Source: Nitrososphaerota archaeon (GTDB lineage: Archaea; Thermoproteota; Nitrososphaeria; Nitrososphaerales; CADDZS01). From it: a stretch of 9,239 nucleotides of DNA. This document shows positions 1-6,093 of this stretch, one piece after another. The notes below the pieces were generated by a model. It was given only the letters and a program-made list of their open reading frames with translations, was not told the DNA's origin and searched no databases. Location: assembly GCA_027886795.1 (NCBI GenBank), contig JAPCJU010000033.1, forward strand, positions 1 to 9,239, read 5' to 3'. Position numbers and translations under genes: made by a program. Position 1 is the stretch's first letter. Each line of letters opens with the position of its first letter.

Positions 1-1
1 C

Positions 2-355
2 GAGCTTGACTTCAGCACTGTCGGCTCTGGCCTAAATAATTACACTTTCACATTGATTTATCCGTCAAACTTTACCACGTCACCCTTGACAGTATCCGTA
101 GATCAAATTCCTTTGAGGAATGTCAAAATAACTTCTAACGCGACTTACTATTTTGCAACTTTCTCGATCCCCGCGGGACTGCATTCAATAGCTTTATCTT
201 ACATTTCCCCTAACTCCAACGGTATTTATCTGACAAATCCGATTCTTAATCCAAGCTTCTCAGTCATCGCCGTTGTGGTTCTTCTGCTCGTTGTCGGGAC
301 GGTCTTCATATTGTATTACGTGAGAAGACAGAATTATGCGCCGAGAGCGACTTGA
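2..355 (+). CDS. C-terminal part of a membrane-anchored surface protein (5' end outside the window)
   Basis: The frame is open from the left edge (first whole codon at base 2) to TGA at 353-355, so the gene begins upstream and this is its last 117 codons. The visible part has a beta-rich, Asn/Ser/Thr-rich outer region with N-x-S/T sites (for example NYT, NFT and NAT) and ends in one hydrophobic helix (about PSFSVIAVVVLLLVVGTVFI). A short basic tail (YYVRRQNYAPRAT) follows. This is the usual layout of an archaeal surface protein held by a C-terminal helix with the tail inside the cell. The TTG at 53 could act as a start but would cut into the beta domain, so I treat the gene as truncated by the window. 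The upstream domains, and so the function, cannot be seen. It converges with the small minus-strand gene ending at 410. Confidence 0.75.
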   Translation, partial: ELDFSTVGSGLNNYTFTLIYPSNFTTSPLTVSVDQIPLRNVKITSNATYYFATFSIPAGLHSIALSYISPNSNGIYLTNPILNPSFSVIAVVVLLLVVGTVFILYYVRRQNYAPRAT

Positions 356-358
356 TCA

Positions 359-405
359 GCGATAAGTTTTCATCGCAGTTAAACAATTAAGACAAAAATA
401 CTTTG
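359..405. terminator. Short hairpin and A/T-rich stretch between convergent genes
   Basis: The 54-base gap between two convergent stops contains GCGAT (359-363) and ATCGC (372-376), a 5-bp stem over an 8-base loop. A stretch giving T-runs on the minus strand follows at about 390-405. It may end transcription in both directions. The stem is short, so support is modest. Confidence 0.35.
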
Positions 406-409
406 TAAA

Positions 410-667
410 CTATCCTTGGCTTTCAGTGTCACTGCAGTTGCAGTCCGGGGCAGTTGCTGTGCTTTGGACAACATTGACGATTCTTGTCGATTGATATGCC
501 GAGGCAGTTGATTTCGATTCTCCGCTCAATCCTGATGACCTTTCTTGAGAAGGGTTAAAGGAAAAAACTTGCGGGTCGAGAAGATAGACAATAGCGACGC
601 CTCCTGAAATTAATAAGAGAATAGTGATCGCAATCAAGGTGCGCCACCCCATTTGCAGTCCACGCAT
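410..667 (-). CDS. Small single-pass membrane protein, unknown function
   Basis: I do not recognise this protein. From the ATG at 667 it is 85 residues: a short N-terminus, one hydrophobic helix (about residues 9-29, LIAITILLLISGGVAIVYLL), then about 55 Ser/Thr/Ala-rich residues ending in a DCNCSD motif close to the C-terminus. The layout suggests an N-terminal anchor with a small extracytoplasmic tail. The two close cysteines could form a disulfide or bind a metal, which is inference. A TTG at 712 is also in frame and would add 15 mostly basic residues. However, a TATA-like element lies at 703-710, downstream of that TTG and about 36-43 bases ahead of the ATG, so the ATG is preferred. The gene is divergent from the large surface-protein gene at 846. 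It could be a chance frame, but the helix plus low-complexity tail resembles its neighbours. Confidence 0.55.
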   Translation of the reverse strand: MRGLQMGWRTLIAITILLLISGGVAIVYLLDPQVFSFNPSQERSSGLSGESKSTASAYQSTRIVNVVQSTATAPDCNCSDTESQG

Positions 668-702
668 TTTTCGGTCTCTGTCGGTGATAGATAGTTTCCA
701 CC

Positions 703-710
703 CTTTAAAC
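703..710 (-). promoter_or_regulatory. TATA-like box for the small membrane-protein gene
   Basis: On the minus strand the bases read GTTTAAAG. From this element a start of transcription near 680 is expected, giving a leader of about 13 bases to the ATG at 667. No TATA-like element stands ahead of the alternative TTG at 712, where the sequence is G/C-rich. This supports the shorter protein. Confidence 0.4.
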
Positions 711-787
711 AAAACGAATCTGAAAACAAATCAGCGGCTTGCGATTCGTCCGGTGTTTGAGATAGCCCTCTCGGGATCCGGCATTAT

Positions 788-797
788 AGCTTATATC
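788..797 (+). promoter_or_regulatory. TATA-like box for the propeller surface-protein gene
   Basis: The A/T-rich run TTATAGCTTATAT (784-796) sits in the 130-200 base gap between divergent genes. TTATAT at 791-796 would place transcription start near 820, leaving a leader of about 25 bases before the TTG at 846. No clear Shine-Dalgarno sequence precedes that TTG. Confidence 0.45.
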
Positions 798-845
798 GGG
801 TGCAACAACTTGGTATTCTGAAATAGGCGAGCTCGAACGCACGTT

Positions 846-3056
846 TTGGCTTCTTTAAGAGACAAATCTGGGTTTAGAGCGACGATTACTCTGGCAGTTA
901 CACTGCTTTTAATCGCGATGATATTCAACCCTGCTCTAAATTTCTCCCCGAACGGATTATCTAGATACGCTTCCTCAACCTCTCCGTCCGCTGTTTGGCC
1001 AACAACCCAGCATGACGCTCAGCGCACTTCATTTTCACCATATGCGGGCTCGACATCCAACTCGACCGATTGGGTGTTCGGACCGACCGGTCAAATCAAA
1101 TACTCACCCGTAATTGGCGCCGACGGAACGGTGTACGTGGTTGATAGCAATTTTCATCTTTATGCAATAAATCCTGACGGATCACTGAAATGGGAAAAGA
1201 CTTTCAACGAAGGATTATTTTCTCCTTCGATTGGACCGAGCGGCACGATTTATGTTCCCGGGACGAGGCATTTGTTTGCGTTCAATCCCGATGGCAGTTC
1301 TCCTTGGATTGGACCTTACAACATTTCGACAAGCCGGAATTCGTTGATCGCAATTTCCCAAACAGGAATCATTTTTGAAGTGGATACGAACGGAACACTA
1401 CACGCGATCAACCCGTTCAACACGGTTGCTTCCACGATCTGGTCGCTGAAAGTTTCGTGCCTTCCCGCGACTTTAGCTATAGGCCCATCAGGTTCTATTT
1501 ATTGCGGAACTGCTTCGAATGGCACCTCAGCAGCTCTCGATTCGGTAAGTTCCACCGGCGAGTTGCTCTGGTCATTTCTTACAAAATCCGCTGTGAATGT
1601 TCCGCCCGCGATTGGTCCGGACGGGTCAATTTACATCGTCAGCAGCGGCGGGGAAATCTTTGCAGTCGGGCCGGTTGGAAACCAACTATGGACTATTTCC
1701 AATGTCCACCAAGAACAGACATCTCCAATCATCGGGCCTAATGGAACCTTGTATGTTGCCGGCGATAAGCTTGTTGCGATCACTATCACGGGATCGGAAA
1801 TTTGGTCTGAGTTCTGTTATCCGATCTCGAGCTCTCTATGCATTCCATTTGGACCAATTGATAGCATGTCGGTTGATCCCTCGGGAACTATCTATGTTGG
1901 GACAAACACCTCAGGACTTATTGCAGTGAACTCTGTCGGCACCCTGAAATGGGCTTTCAACAGTCTGCCAAGCGGCGAAGGAATTATTTCGCCTCAGGCC
2001 ATTGGAACCGGCGGCCAAATTTTCATGGGCACAGGTTGCCTGAATTGCAATGGAACGGGGTACGGTCACGTTTATGCAATCGGCCGACCATCAGGCTCCT
2101 CGCCGTTGTCAGTGACGGAGTCTGGACTGCCAACCGGTACAAATTGGTCGTTTCTCGTTGCAGGGAAAAATTACACCACATCAAGCCAGTCTTTGTTTTT
2201 TTCATTGCCCAATGGCAACTACAACTGGGCGGCGCCTCCATCTACATTCTATAAGACGACCGGGATCAGGTACGCGGCCAGCCCTACAAGCGGGTCGATA
2301 GGGATTCCATCAGCAGCTCCAGTTTCATTGTCTTTCGCCAGTCAGTATCAAGTGAATTTCATTTCATCCCCTTCAGCTGGAGGGAATATCAATACGGGCA
2401 GCGGGTTGTGGTACTCGCCCAATTCGGTTATCAAGGCTAATGTTACCGCGACGCCTGGATATCAGTTCGGAATTTGGAGAACTGACTCCTCATCAATAGG
2501 CATCACAAACCCATCTAGTCTTGATACGTCTATCATTATCAACGGACCCGGAACAGTGGTAGGAGTTTTTGATCCTTTGGTTACTATCAACGCAGCAAAT
2601 GGTGGATCTGTTATCTACCTCGATCCGCCCTTTGTCGGAAATGTGGAGGCGGGTCAATCGATTTCCTTCTATGCCCCAAGTGAATCGATAGTTGTGCTGA
2701 CAGTTCGTCCATCAAATGGATATGCATTTGGAACCTGGAACGTAATGGGGGGAGCTGTTTTCGATAACTTTTCTCCCAATGTCGATTTTAGAATCACGTC
2801 CCCCACGAACTTGACTGCAGAGTTTGCAGTCCAGAAAACAACCTCTTCGATTATTGTCTCTACGATCCAGACCTCCACGAGTACTCCTTCTTCAACCACT
2901 TCGACGCCACAAACAATTATCGTTCCAAAAACCTCGACTCTTCCAACTAGCAACGTCGCTTTGGACATCGCGATTGCAGTAATCATAGCTCTAGCTGTTG
3001 GCCTTGGCGTTGTGTTTCTAATGGGGATCGGATTCCTCAGAAGACGCCAGATCTAG
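846..3056 (+). CDS. Cell-surface protein with PQQ-like eight-bladed propeller, beta repeats and C-terminal anchor
   Basis: This 736-residue secreted protein begins with a signal peptide or anchor (basic start, hydrophobic 13-28). At 51-76 is a WPTTQHDAQRTSFSP-type lead-in common before PQQ-like propellers. Residues 80-413 contain eight repeats of the form 'GPDGTIYV...L.AINPDGSLKW', with tryptophans at 116, 199, 242, 282, 320 and 369, so an eight-bladed PQQ/pyrrolo-quinoline-like propeller is likely. Residues 420-499 form an ESGLPTGTNW beta domain. Residues 501-576 and 578-662 are two InlB B-repeat-like units (GYQFGIW, GYAFGTW). A Ser/Thr stalk (664-703), a transmembrane helix (704-730) and an RRRQI tail follow. 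At least a dozen N-x-S/T sites and cysteine pairs (205/220, 324/332, 398/401) fit an outside location. The TTG start is preferred because the next Met (25) would cut the signal. Ligand and role are unknown; binding of sugar, protein or surface layer is possible, and a catalytic quinoprotein is less likely. Confidence 0.85.
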   Translation: MASLRDKSGFRATITLAVTLLLIAMIFNPALNFSPNGLSRYASSTSPSAVWPTTQHDAQRTSFSPYAGSTSNSTDWVFGPTGQIKYSPVIGADGTVYVVDSNFHLYAINPDGSLKWEKTFNEGLFSPSIGPSGTIYVPGTRHLFAFNPDGSSPWIGPYNISTSRNSLIAISQTGIIFEVDTNGTLHAINPFNTVASTIWSLKVSCLPATLAIGPSGSIYCGTASNGTSAALDSVSSTGELLWSFLTKSAVNVPPAIGPDGSIYIVSSGGEIFAVGPVGNQLWTISNVHQEQTSPIIGPNGTLYVAGDKLVAITITGSEIWSEFCYPISSSLCIPFGPIDSMSVDPSGTIYVGTNTSGLIAVNSVGTLKWAFNSLPSGEGIISPQAIGTGGQIFMGTGCLNCNGTGYGHVYAIGRPSGSSPLSVTESGLPTGTNWSFLVAGKNYTTSSQSLFFSLPNGNYNWAAPPSTFYKTTGIRYAASPTSGSIGIPSAAPVSLSFASQYQVNFISSPSAGGNINTGSGLWYSPNSVIKANVTATPGYQFGIWRTDSSSIGITNPSSLDTSIIINGPGTVVGVFDPLVTINAANGGSVIYLDPPFVGNVEAGQSISFYAPSESIVVLTVRPSNGYAFGTWNVMGGAVFDNFSPNVDFRITSPTNLTAEFAVQKTTSSIIVSTIQTSTSTPSSTTSTPQTIIVPKTSTLPTSNVALDIAIAVIIALAVGLGVVFLMGIGFLRRRQI

Positions 3057-3273
3057 CTTTCCTTTCATGAAAACATCAATCGCCCTAGAAACTCGGAGAT
3101 GACGACCAAGGGTTCTCGCCCGTTTCTCTTCGTAGAAATTGGTTCGTGTTTAGGGCAGTTGACTGTGGATTAATGTCTCGAATCACATCCCCACAGGATT
3201 TCATTTCAGGTGTCTTGAATGGCCTACAAGGATCCAATCGTGACATAATTGTAAGATAGGCTCGGTGCACTCC

Positions 3274-3347
3274 TATCGAAAATCGATATCGTTCGAATTT
3301 CGAATGATGTTTGGCCACGCTCAATATCGAAAGAGCAAGCTTTCGAT
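3274..3347. repeat. Cluster of three small inverted repeats with TCGA cores
   Basis: TATCGA/TCGATA (3274-3279 and 3283-3288) are separated by AAA. CGTTCGAA/TTCGAATG (3290-3297 and 3299-3306) pair with one mismatch around a single T. ATCGAAAG/CTTTCGAT (3326-3333 and 3340-3347) form a perfect 8-bp stem with a 6-base loop. They lie 50-125 bases ahead of the TATA box of the 3431 gene, where regulators could bind. The last one could also fold as an RNA hairpin. Confidence 0.5.
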
Positions 3348-3368
3348 TTAGGCGAAATTAGTTAGGCG
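3348..3368 (+). repeat. Paired TTAGGCG heptamers, 14 bases apart
   Basis: TTAGGCG occurs at 3348-3354 and again at 3362-3368, directly after the 8-bp inverted repeat and about 30 bases ahead of the TATA box. The spacing resembles a tandem regulator site, but two copies can also occur by chance. Confidence 0.35.
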
Positions 3369-3397
3369 TTTTGCGTACTTTGGAATTCCTTGCAATC

Positions 3398-3406
3398 GTT
3401 ATATAG
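3398..3406 (+). promoter_or_regulatory. TATA box of the 3431 gene, leaderless arrangement
   Basis: GTTATATAG is a near-ideal archaeal TATA box. Its centre is about 29 bases ahead of the ATG at 3431. With the usual 25-28 base distance, transcription would start at or within a few bases of the A of ATG. A leaderless or nearly leaderless message is therefore expected, and no ribosome-binding site is needed or seen. Confidence 0.6.
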
Positions 3407-3430
3407 ATTTCAGATCTGTACTAGTGAACT

Positions 3431-4039
3431 ATGTTAATTGGATCTTCAACTTCCCATCAATCGAGAACTACTAAAGGAGCTCTTGTGCTCGTCAGCTTCG
3501 TATTCATTTTCATTCTAGCGTCTGTTGCTATCGGATTCCGAGCATCAAATGCTTCAATACCATCGACTAGAGGATGCCATGGCGGCGGAGACGGAGGCGA
3601 AGTCACGTGCACAACTTCGACCGACTCGACTACCACGGTCGTGTCATCGAGCTCAACAGAATCATCTACTTCAACGTTGACAGTTTCGACTACTGTCAGC
3701 GACCCGACATATGACCCACCAATAGTTCCCTCACAATCAACCTGCAGTGCGCTGAACGGAATTAGCTACCAATCGCTTGCCTCGGGAACCCAACTCACAA
3801 TCGCCTTCAACGGTAACGGACAAATGACATTCACCGTTCCATCCCAATCTTTCTCCTGGAACTGGTATTGGGTACCAGCCAATGGAGTAGACACCAACAC
3901 CCTGTCGCAACAGATAACAAATGCAATGTGGTCAAGCGGTCACGGCCAGAACTTTAGCTTCTTTGTCGCTTCGTTGAATGGACAGACGGGAATCGTTCTG
4001 CAAACTGACTACGCCCTTGCACAAGCCTGCGGAAAGTAG
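3431..4039 (+). CDS. Secreted or N-terminally anchored Ser/Thr-rich protein, unknown function
   Basis: I do not recognise a family. The 202-residue protein has a polar N-terminus and one hydrophobic helix (about 17-36), either a signal peptide or an anchor. A short glycine-rich loop flanked by cysteines follows (CHGGGDGGEVTC, 49-60), then a Ser/Thr/Val linker (61-90). A compact C-terminal domain (about 105-200) is rich in aromatic and polar residues (SFSWNWYWVP at 140-149). The four cysteines (49, 60, 105, 200) could make two disulfides, with 105 and 200 bracketing the C-terminal domain. N-x-S/T sites fit export. The ATG at 3431 is supported by a TATA box at leaderless distance. The gene appears to be transcribed alone: a terminator-like hairpin follows the stop. 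A role at the cell surface is inference. Confidence 0.75.
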   Translation: MLIGSSTSHQSRTTKGALVLVSFVFIFILASVAIGFRASNASIPSTRGCHGGGDGGEVTCTTSTDSTTTVVSSSSTESSTSTLTVSTTVSDPTYDPPIVPSQSTCSALNGISYQSLASGTQLTIAFNGNGQMTFTVPSQSFSWNWYWVPANGVDTNTLSQQITNAMWSSGHGQNFSFFVASLNGQTGIVLQTDYALAQACGK

Positions 4040-4072
4040 AAAACTAACTCCCAACACAAGAGAAATTTGCGG

Positions 4073-4115
4073 CACTGATGCTTTGAAATCAGTGATCGCA
4101 TTCCTTTTTTTCTTT
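4073..4115 (+). terminator. Hairpin plus T-run after the secreted-protein gene
   Basis: CACTGAT (4073-4079) and ATCAGTG (4088-4094) form a perfect 7-bp stem with an 8-base loop. A run of seven T (4105-4111) and another TTT follow ten bases later. It starts 34 bases past the stop codon. Archaeal termination depends mainly on the T-run; the stem may protect the RNA end. Confidence 0.6.
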
Positions 4116-4127
4116 GATGTTTGAAAA

Positions 4128-4220
4128 ATGTTCTCAAAAATTCAGTTTGAAATTCATGGTATTGAATCGTTTTTTGTCGAGAGAAAGCTTAGGGCACTCA
4201 AACCGCGGGGATTTGTTTGA
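4128..4220 (+). CDS. Possible 30-residue leader ORF ahead of the zinc-finger gene
   Basis: An ATG at 4128 opens 30 codons (MFSKIQFEIHGIESFFVERK, then LRALKPRGFV) ending at TGA 4218-4220. This stop overlaps the TTG start of the B-box gene as TTGA, the same junction seen between cysS and the acetyltransferase gene in this window. That favours translation coupling. The peptide has no recognisable motif, no clear promoter or ribosome-binding site is visible, and an open frame of this length is common by chance. It may also be the N-terminal part of a longer ancestral protein now out of frame. Confidence 0.25.
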   Translation: MFSKIQFEIHGIESFFVERKLRALKPRGFV

Positions 4221-4360
4221 TTAACTGGCAGTTTTGTGAAAAATGTGGAGCCGATGAAGACATTAACTATTGTTCGGTACACTTACTATTTCTATGCATT
4301 TCATGTGACATGGAATTGCATAACGAAGAAATAAGAAGAGGCTATGCCTCATATCAGTGA
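4217..4360 (+). CDS. B-box-like zinc-finger micro-protein (47 residues)
   Basis: The frame starting at TTG 4217 and ending at TGA 4358-4360 encodes 47 residues. It carries cysteines at 7, 10, 19, 27 and 30 and histidines at 22 and 35: C-x2-C-x8-C-x2-H-x4-C-x2-C-D-x3-H. This is the spacing of a B-box zinc finger (FCEKCGADEDINYC, then LCISCD and H35), with His in place of the usual Asp/Cys at 22. The final histidine of the consensus is missing, and the chain ends 12 residues after H35. A B-box binds two zinc ions and usually mediates protein contacts; here it stands alone. No other plausible start lies between the upstream in-frame stop (4190) and the motif. A GGGGAT run (4207-4212) may serve as a weak ribosome-binding site. 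The partner is unknown. The gene sits between a terminator and the MscS promoter. Confidence 0.6.
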   Translation: MINWQFCEKCGADEDINYCSVHLLFLCISCDMELHNEEIRRGYASYQ

Positions 4361-4407
4361 AAAACGACTTCCATTGACTAGAAATTTAGGTCAAGAAAAA
4401 GGAACAT

Positions 4408-4438
4408 CGACCGACCATAGTATATTTTCGGTCGGCCG
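4408..4438 (+). promoter_or_regulatory. TATA box inside an inverted repeat, ahead of the MscS gene
   Basis: CGACCGACC (4408-4416) and GGTCGGCCG (4430-4438) are complementary over nine positions with one G-T type mismatch. They enclose the A/T-rich centre, whose TATATTTT (4421-4428) reads as a TATA box. Transcription would start near 4450, giving a leader of about 45 bases to the TTG at 4496. A protein binding the two arms would block the TATA-binding protein, so this looks like an operator. As RNA it could instead be a terminator hairpin for the zinc-finger gene. Confidence 0.5.
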
Positions 4439-4495
4439 GTAACTAGACCTTACACAGAAAGAGAAATAAGCTAAGATCTCGGATAAAGATCCATC

Positions 4496-5257
4496 TTGGT
4501 AATCGACTTCGGAACTATAGGTCTCTACCTAATCCCACTCGTGTACTTTGTCGCGATAATAGTTGCTACTTGGGTTGTCGCTAGAATCTCCAGCATCATA
4601 ATCGGTGGTTTAATGAGACAAAGCGTTCCTCTTCTGGTTTCGCAGGCGAGGAGGGTAGTCTGGCTGATAGTATGGCTCATAGGAATCGTTCTTGCGATTG
4701 AGCAACTTGGCATACGGTCAGATATACTGTTGGTAGTGGTTGGATTGTTTGGCGTAGGCGCGATCATTTCTCTCAGAGTACCACTCGAAAATATCGGGGC
4801 CAAGTACTTTACCGATGTATATGTTCCATTCAAAGTCGGAGATTCGATAACAGTTCAGGACCATTCAGGGAAAGTCGTCGAAGTAAATTCAGTGACGACC
4901 ATCCTACTTACAGATGACGATCGACTGGTTTCCGTCCCCAATTCAGCCATGATCAAAGAAATTGTTACGAATTCGACGCCTCAGGCGTGGAAGGAACTAA
5001 CCATTCCAATCGTGATAGGAAGTGGAATCGACCTAGCGGAATTCGAAAGCAGCGTCTTAAAGAATTTCAACAAGCTTCGTTTGCACTTAGACAGAAGATT
5101 TCCGCCCGTGTTGACAATAAAGTCTCGAACTCCGCAGTCCACTGAGCTTGCGTTGACGATAATGATACTCCGTCCAGAGCAGAGAGATACTATTGTTACT
5201 GAGGTCAACAAAAGAATATCCGAAGTTATCAGGACAATGCAACAGCAAAAGAAATAG
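4496..5257 (+). CDS. MscS-family small-conductance mechanosensitive channel
   Basis: This 253-residue inner-membrane protein matches the MscS core. There are three hydrophobic helices (about 8-30, 53-70 and 76-97). The third, glycine/alanine-rich helix VVGLFGVGAIISLRVPLENIGA lines the pore in the family. The beta domain follows (98-162), with VPFKVGDSITV and VSVPNSAMIKEIVTNST corresponding to the 'RPF..GD.V' and 'IPN..I....I.N' signatures. A C-terminal alpha/beta domain runs to about 250. At this length it is a minimal MscS type with no regulatory extension. Channels of this family release solutes on membrane stretch after osmotic downshift. An in-frame stop at 4484 leaves TTG 4496 as the first possible start. 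The promoter shows a TATA box within an inverted repeat. It converges on the acetyltransferase gene with a 29-base gap. Confidence 0.88.
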   Translation: MVIDFGTIGLYLIPLVYFVAIIVATWVVARISSIIIGGLMRQSVPLLVSQARRVVWLIVWLIGIVLAIEQLGIRSDILLVVVGLFGVGAIISLRVPLENIGAKYFTDVYVPFKVGDSITVQDHSGKVVEVNSVTTILLTDDDRLVSVPNSAMIKEIVTNSTPQAWKELTIPIVIGSGIDLAEFESSVLKNFNKLRLHLDRRFPPVLTIKSRTPQSTELALTIMILRPEQRDTIVTEVNKRISEVIRTMQQQKK

Positions 5258-5286
5258 TGTCCGACTCATAGACCTTTTTCACACCG

Positions 5287-6093
5287 TCAGCTTGCTTGCA
5301 TCACAATTCTTTCGAAGTCGATTCCGTACCCCATTTTTTGGTACATTGGAAAAACGCCATCACTCGCAAGTGTCTGGAGTAAAATCAAATTGGATTTTCT
5401 TTGCTTTGCAATTGATTCAGCTTTGAGCATGAGGCTCCTCGCAACCCCCTTGAATCTGCGCTCAGGGACAGTTCCGACGCAGTAGACTCCTACCAGTCCT
5501 TCCGGAAAAAAATGAAGTAACGAGCAGCCAGAAGCTTCCGCGGAGATCTCTTTTTCCCTCGCAAGGAGCAACACGGTTGATGAATTTTCAACGATGAGTT
5601 TACCTCTGCTTCGCAACTCTGGCCTCCAAGTGTCAACAATGCCAAATGATCTGACGAACGTGGCGTTCCATTTTTCTATATCTTTTGTTTCGTCGACGAA
5701 GATTTGACCGCTGACCGGCATTACGGAATCTCCAATAACTTTAGACATTATCTCCATTTTTTCAATGACCCGAAACCCAAATTCAACCGCGGCCCCCTCA
5801 AACTTTCGCGCGTGCCTCCAAAATTCTTCAACAAATATGCTCGCGGGAACTTGCTTACCGCTTGCTGCTGACTTGATGTTAGCCAAGACATCCAGAATTT
5901 TCTCTTCCGAGGGATCGCCTGAATCCATGATTTTTTCAGATACTACAGCGTGGTTGAAAATTGGATCGTCGGAAAAATACTTGTTGTAGAAAAGAGTGAA
6001 ATCATCCTCTCTCTTTACATCAGAGAATAACTCGTCGAAAGAGTATTCATTCCCAAGCATCTTGCGAAAACGTTCAAAATCAATGGGTGTCAA
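5287..6093 (-). CDS. GNAT-family N-acetyltransferase with extra N-terminal domain
   Basis: The 268-residue cytosolic protein has a C-terminal GNAT domain (about 130-268). Motif A is visible (VGVYCVGTVPERRFKGVARS at 201-220), with the R-x-x-G-x-A acetyl-CoA pyrophosphate loop at 212-217. Motif B follows (LLQTLASDGVFPMYQKMGYG, 238-257). The N-terminal 120 residues (for example NHAVV, PASIFVEEFW and VIEKMEIMSK) look like a degenerate second GNAT half, as in tandem-GNAT proteins. The substrate cannot be told. The TTG start at 6093 overlaps the cysS stop as TTGA, so translation is probably coupled. The link to cysS might suggest a role with an amino acid or tRNA, but this is a guess. It was named from motifs only. 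Confidence 0.82.
   Translation of the reverse strand: MTPIDFERFRKMLGNEYSFDELFSDVKREDDFTLFYNKYFSDDPIFNHAVVSEKIMDSGDPSEEKILDVLANIKSAASGKQVPASIFVEEFWRHARKFEGAAVEFGFRVIEKMEIMSKVIGDSVMPVSGQIFVDETKDIEKWNATFVRSFGIVDTWRPELRSRGKLIVENSSTVLLLAREKEISAEASGCSLLHFFPEGLVGVYCVGTVPERRFKGVARSLMLKAESIAKQRKSNLILLQTLASDGVFPMYQKMGYGIDFERIVMQAS

Larger units (their letters stand above)
3057..3430. other. Gene-poor 374-base gap with palindromes and a promoter
   Basis: No convincing gene is present. A pyrimidine-rich run just after the preceding stop (CTTTCCTTTC, 3057-3066) may end that transcript. A plus-strand frame of 56 codons (3089-3259) ends in a stretch reading MSRITSPQDFISGVLNGLQG from the ATG at 3173. It looks protein-like but has no recognisable domain or clear promoter. 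A minus-strand frame of 79 codons covers the same bases and starts with TTG; it has unremarkable composition. The 3' half holds small palindromes and paired heptamers described separately, then the promoter of the next gene. Confidence 0.5.

Noticed and set aside
624..821. 65-codon plus-strand frame across the divergent promoter region
   Set aside because: It lies antisense to the small membrane-protein gene and covers both TATA-like elements. Composition does not look coding.
2669..2986. 105-codon minus-strand frame inside the surface-protein gene
   Set aside because: It is opposite the Ser/Thr stalk, whose repetitive codons leave the reverse strand open (Val/Glu-rich shadow). The plus-strand gene explains it.
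3288..3306. tRNA T-loop-like sequence (GTTCGAAT)
   Set aside because: The flanking bases cannot form the five-pair T stem, and no acceptor or anticodon arm is present. It is better explained as a palindrome.
3085..3324. 79-codon minus-strand frame starting with TTG
   Set aside because: It has no recognisable domain or hydrophobic pattern and runs through the palindrome cluster. There is no promoter or ribosome-binding site, and a competing plus-strand frame covers the same bases.
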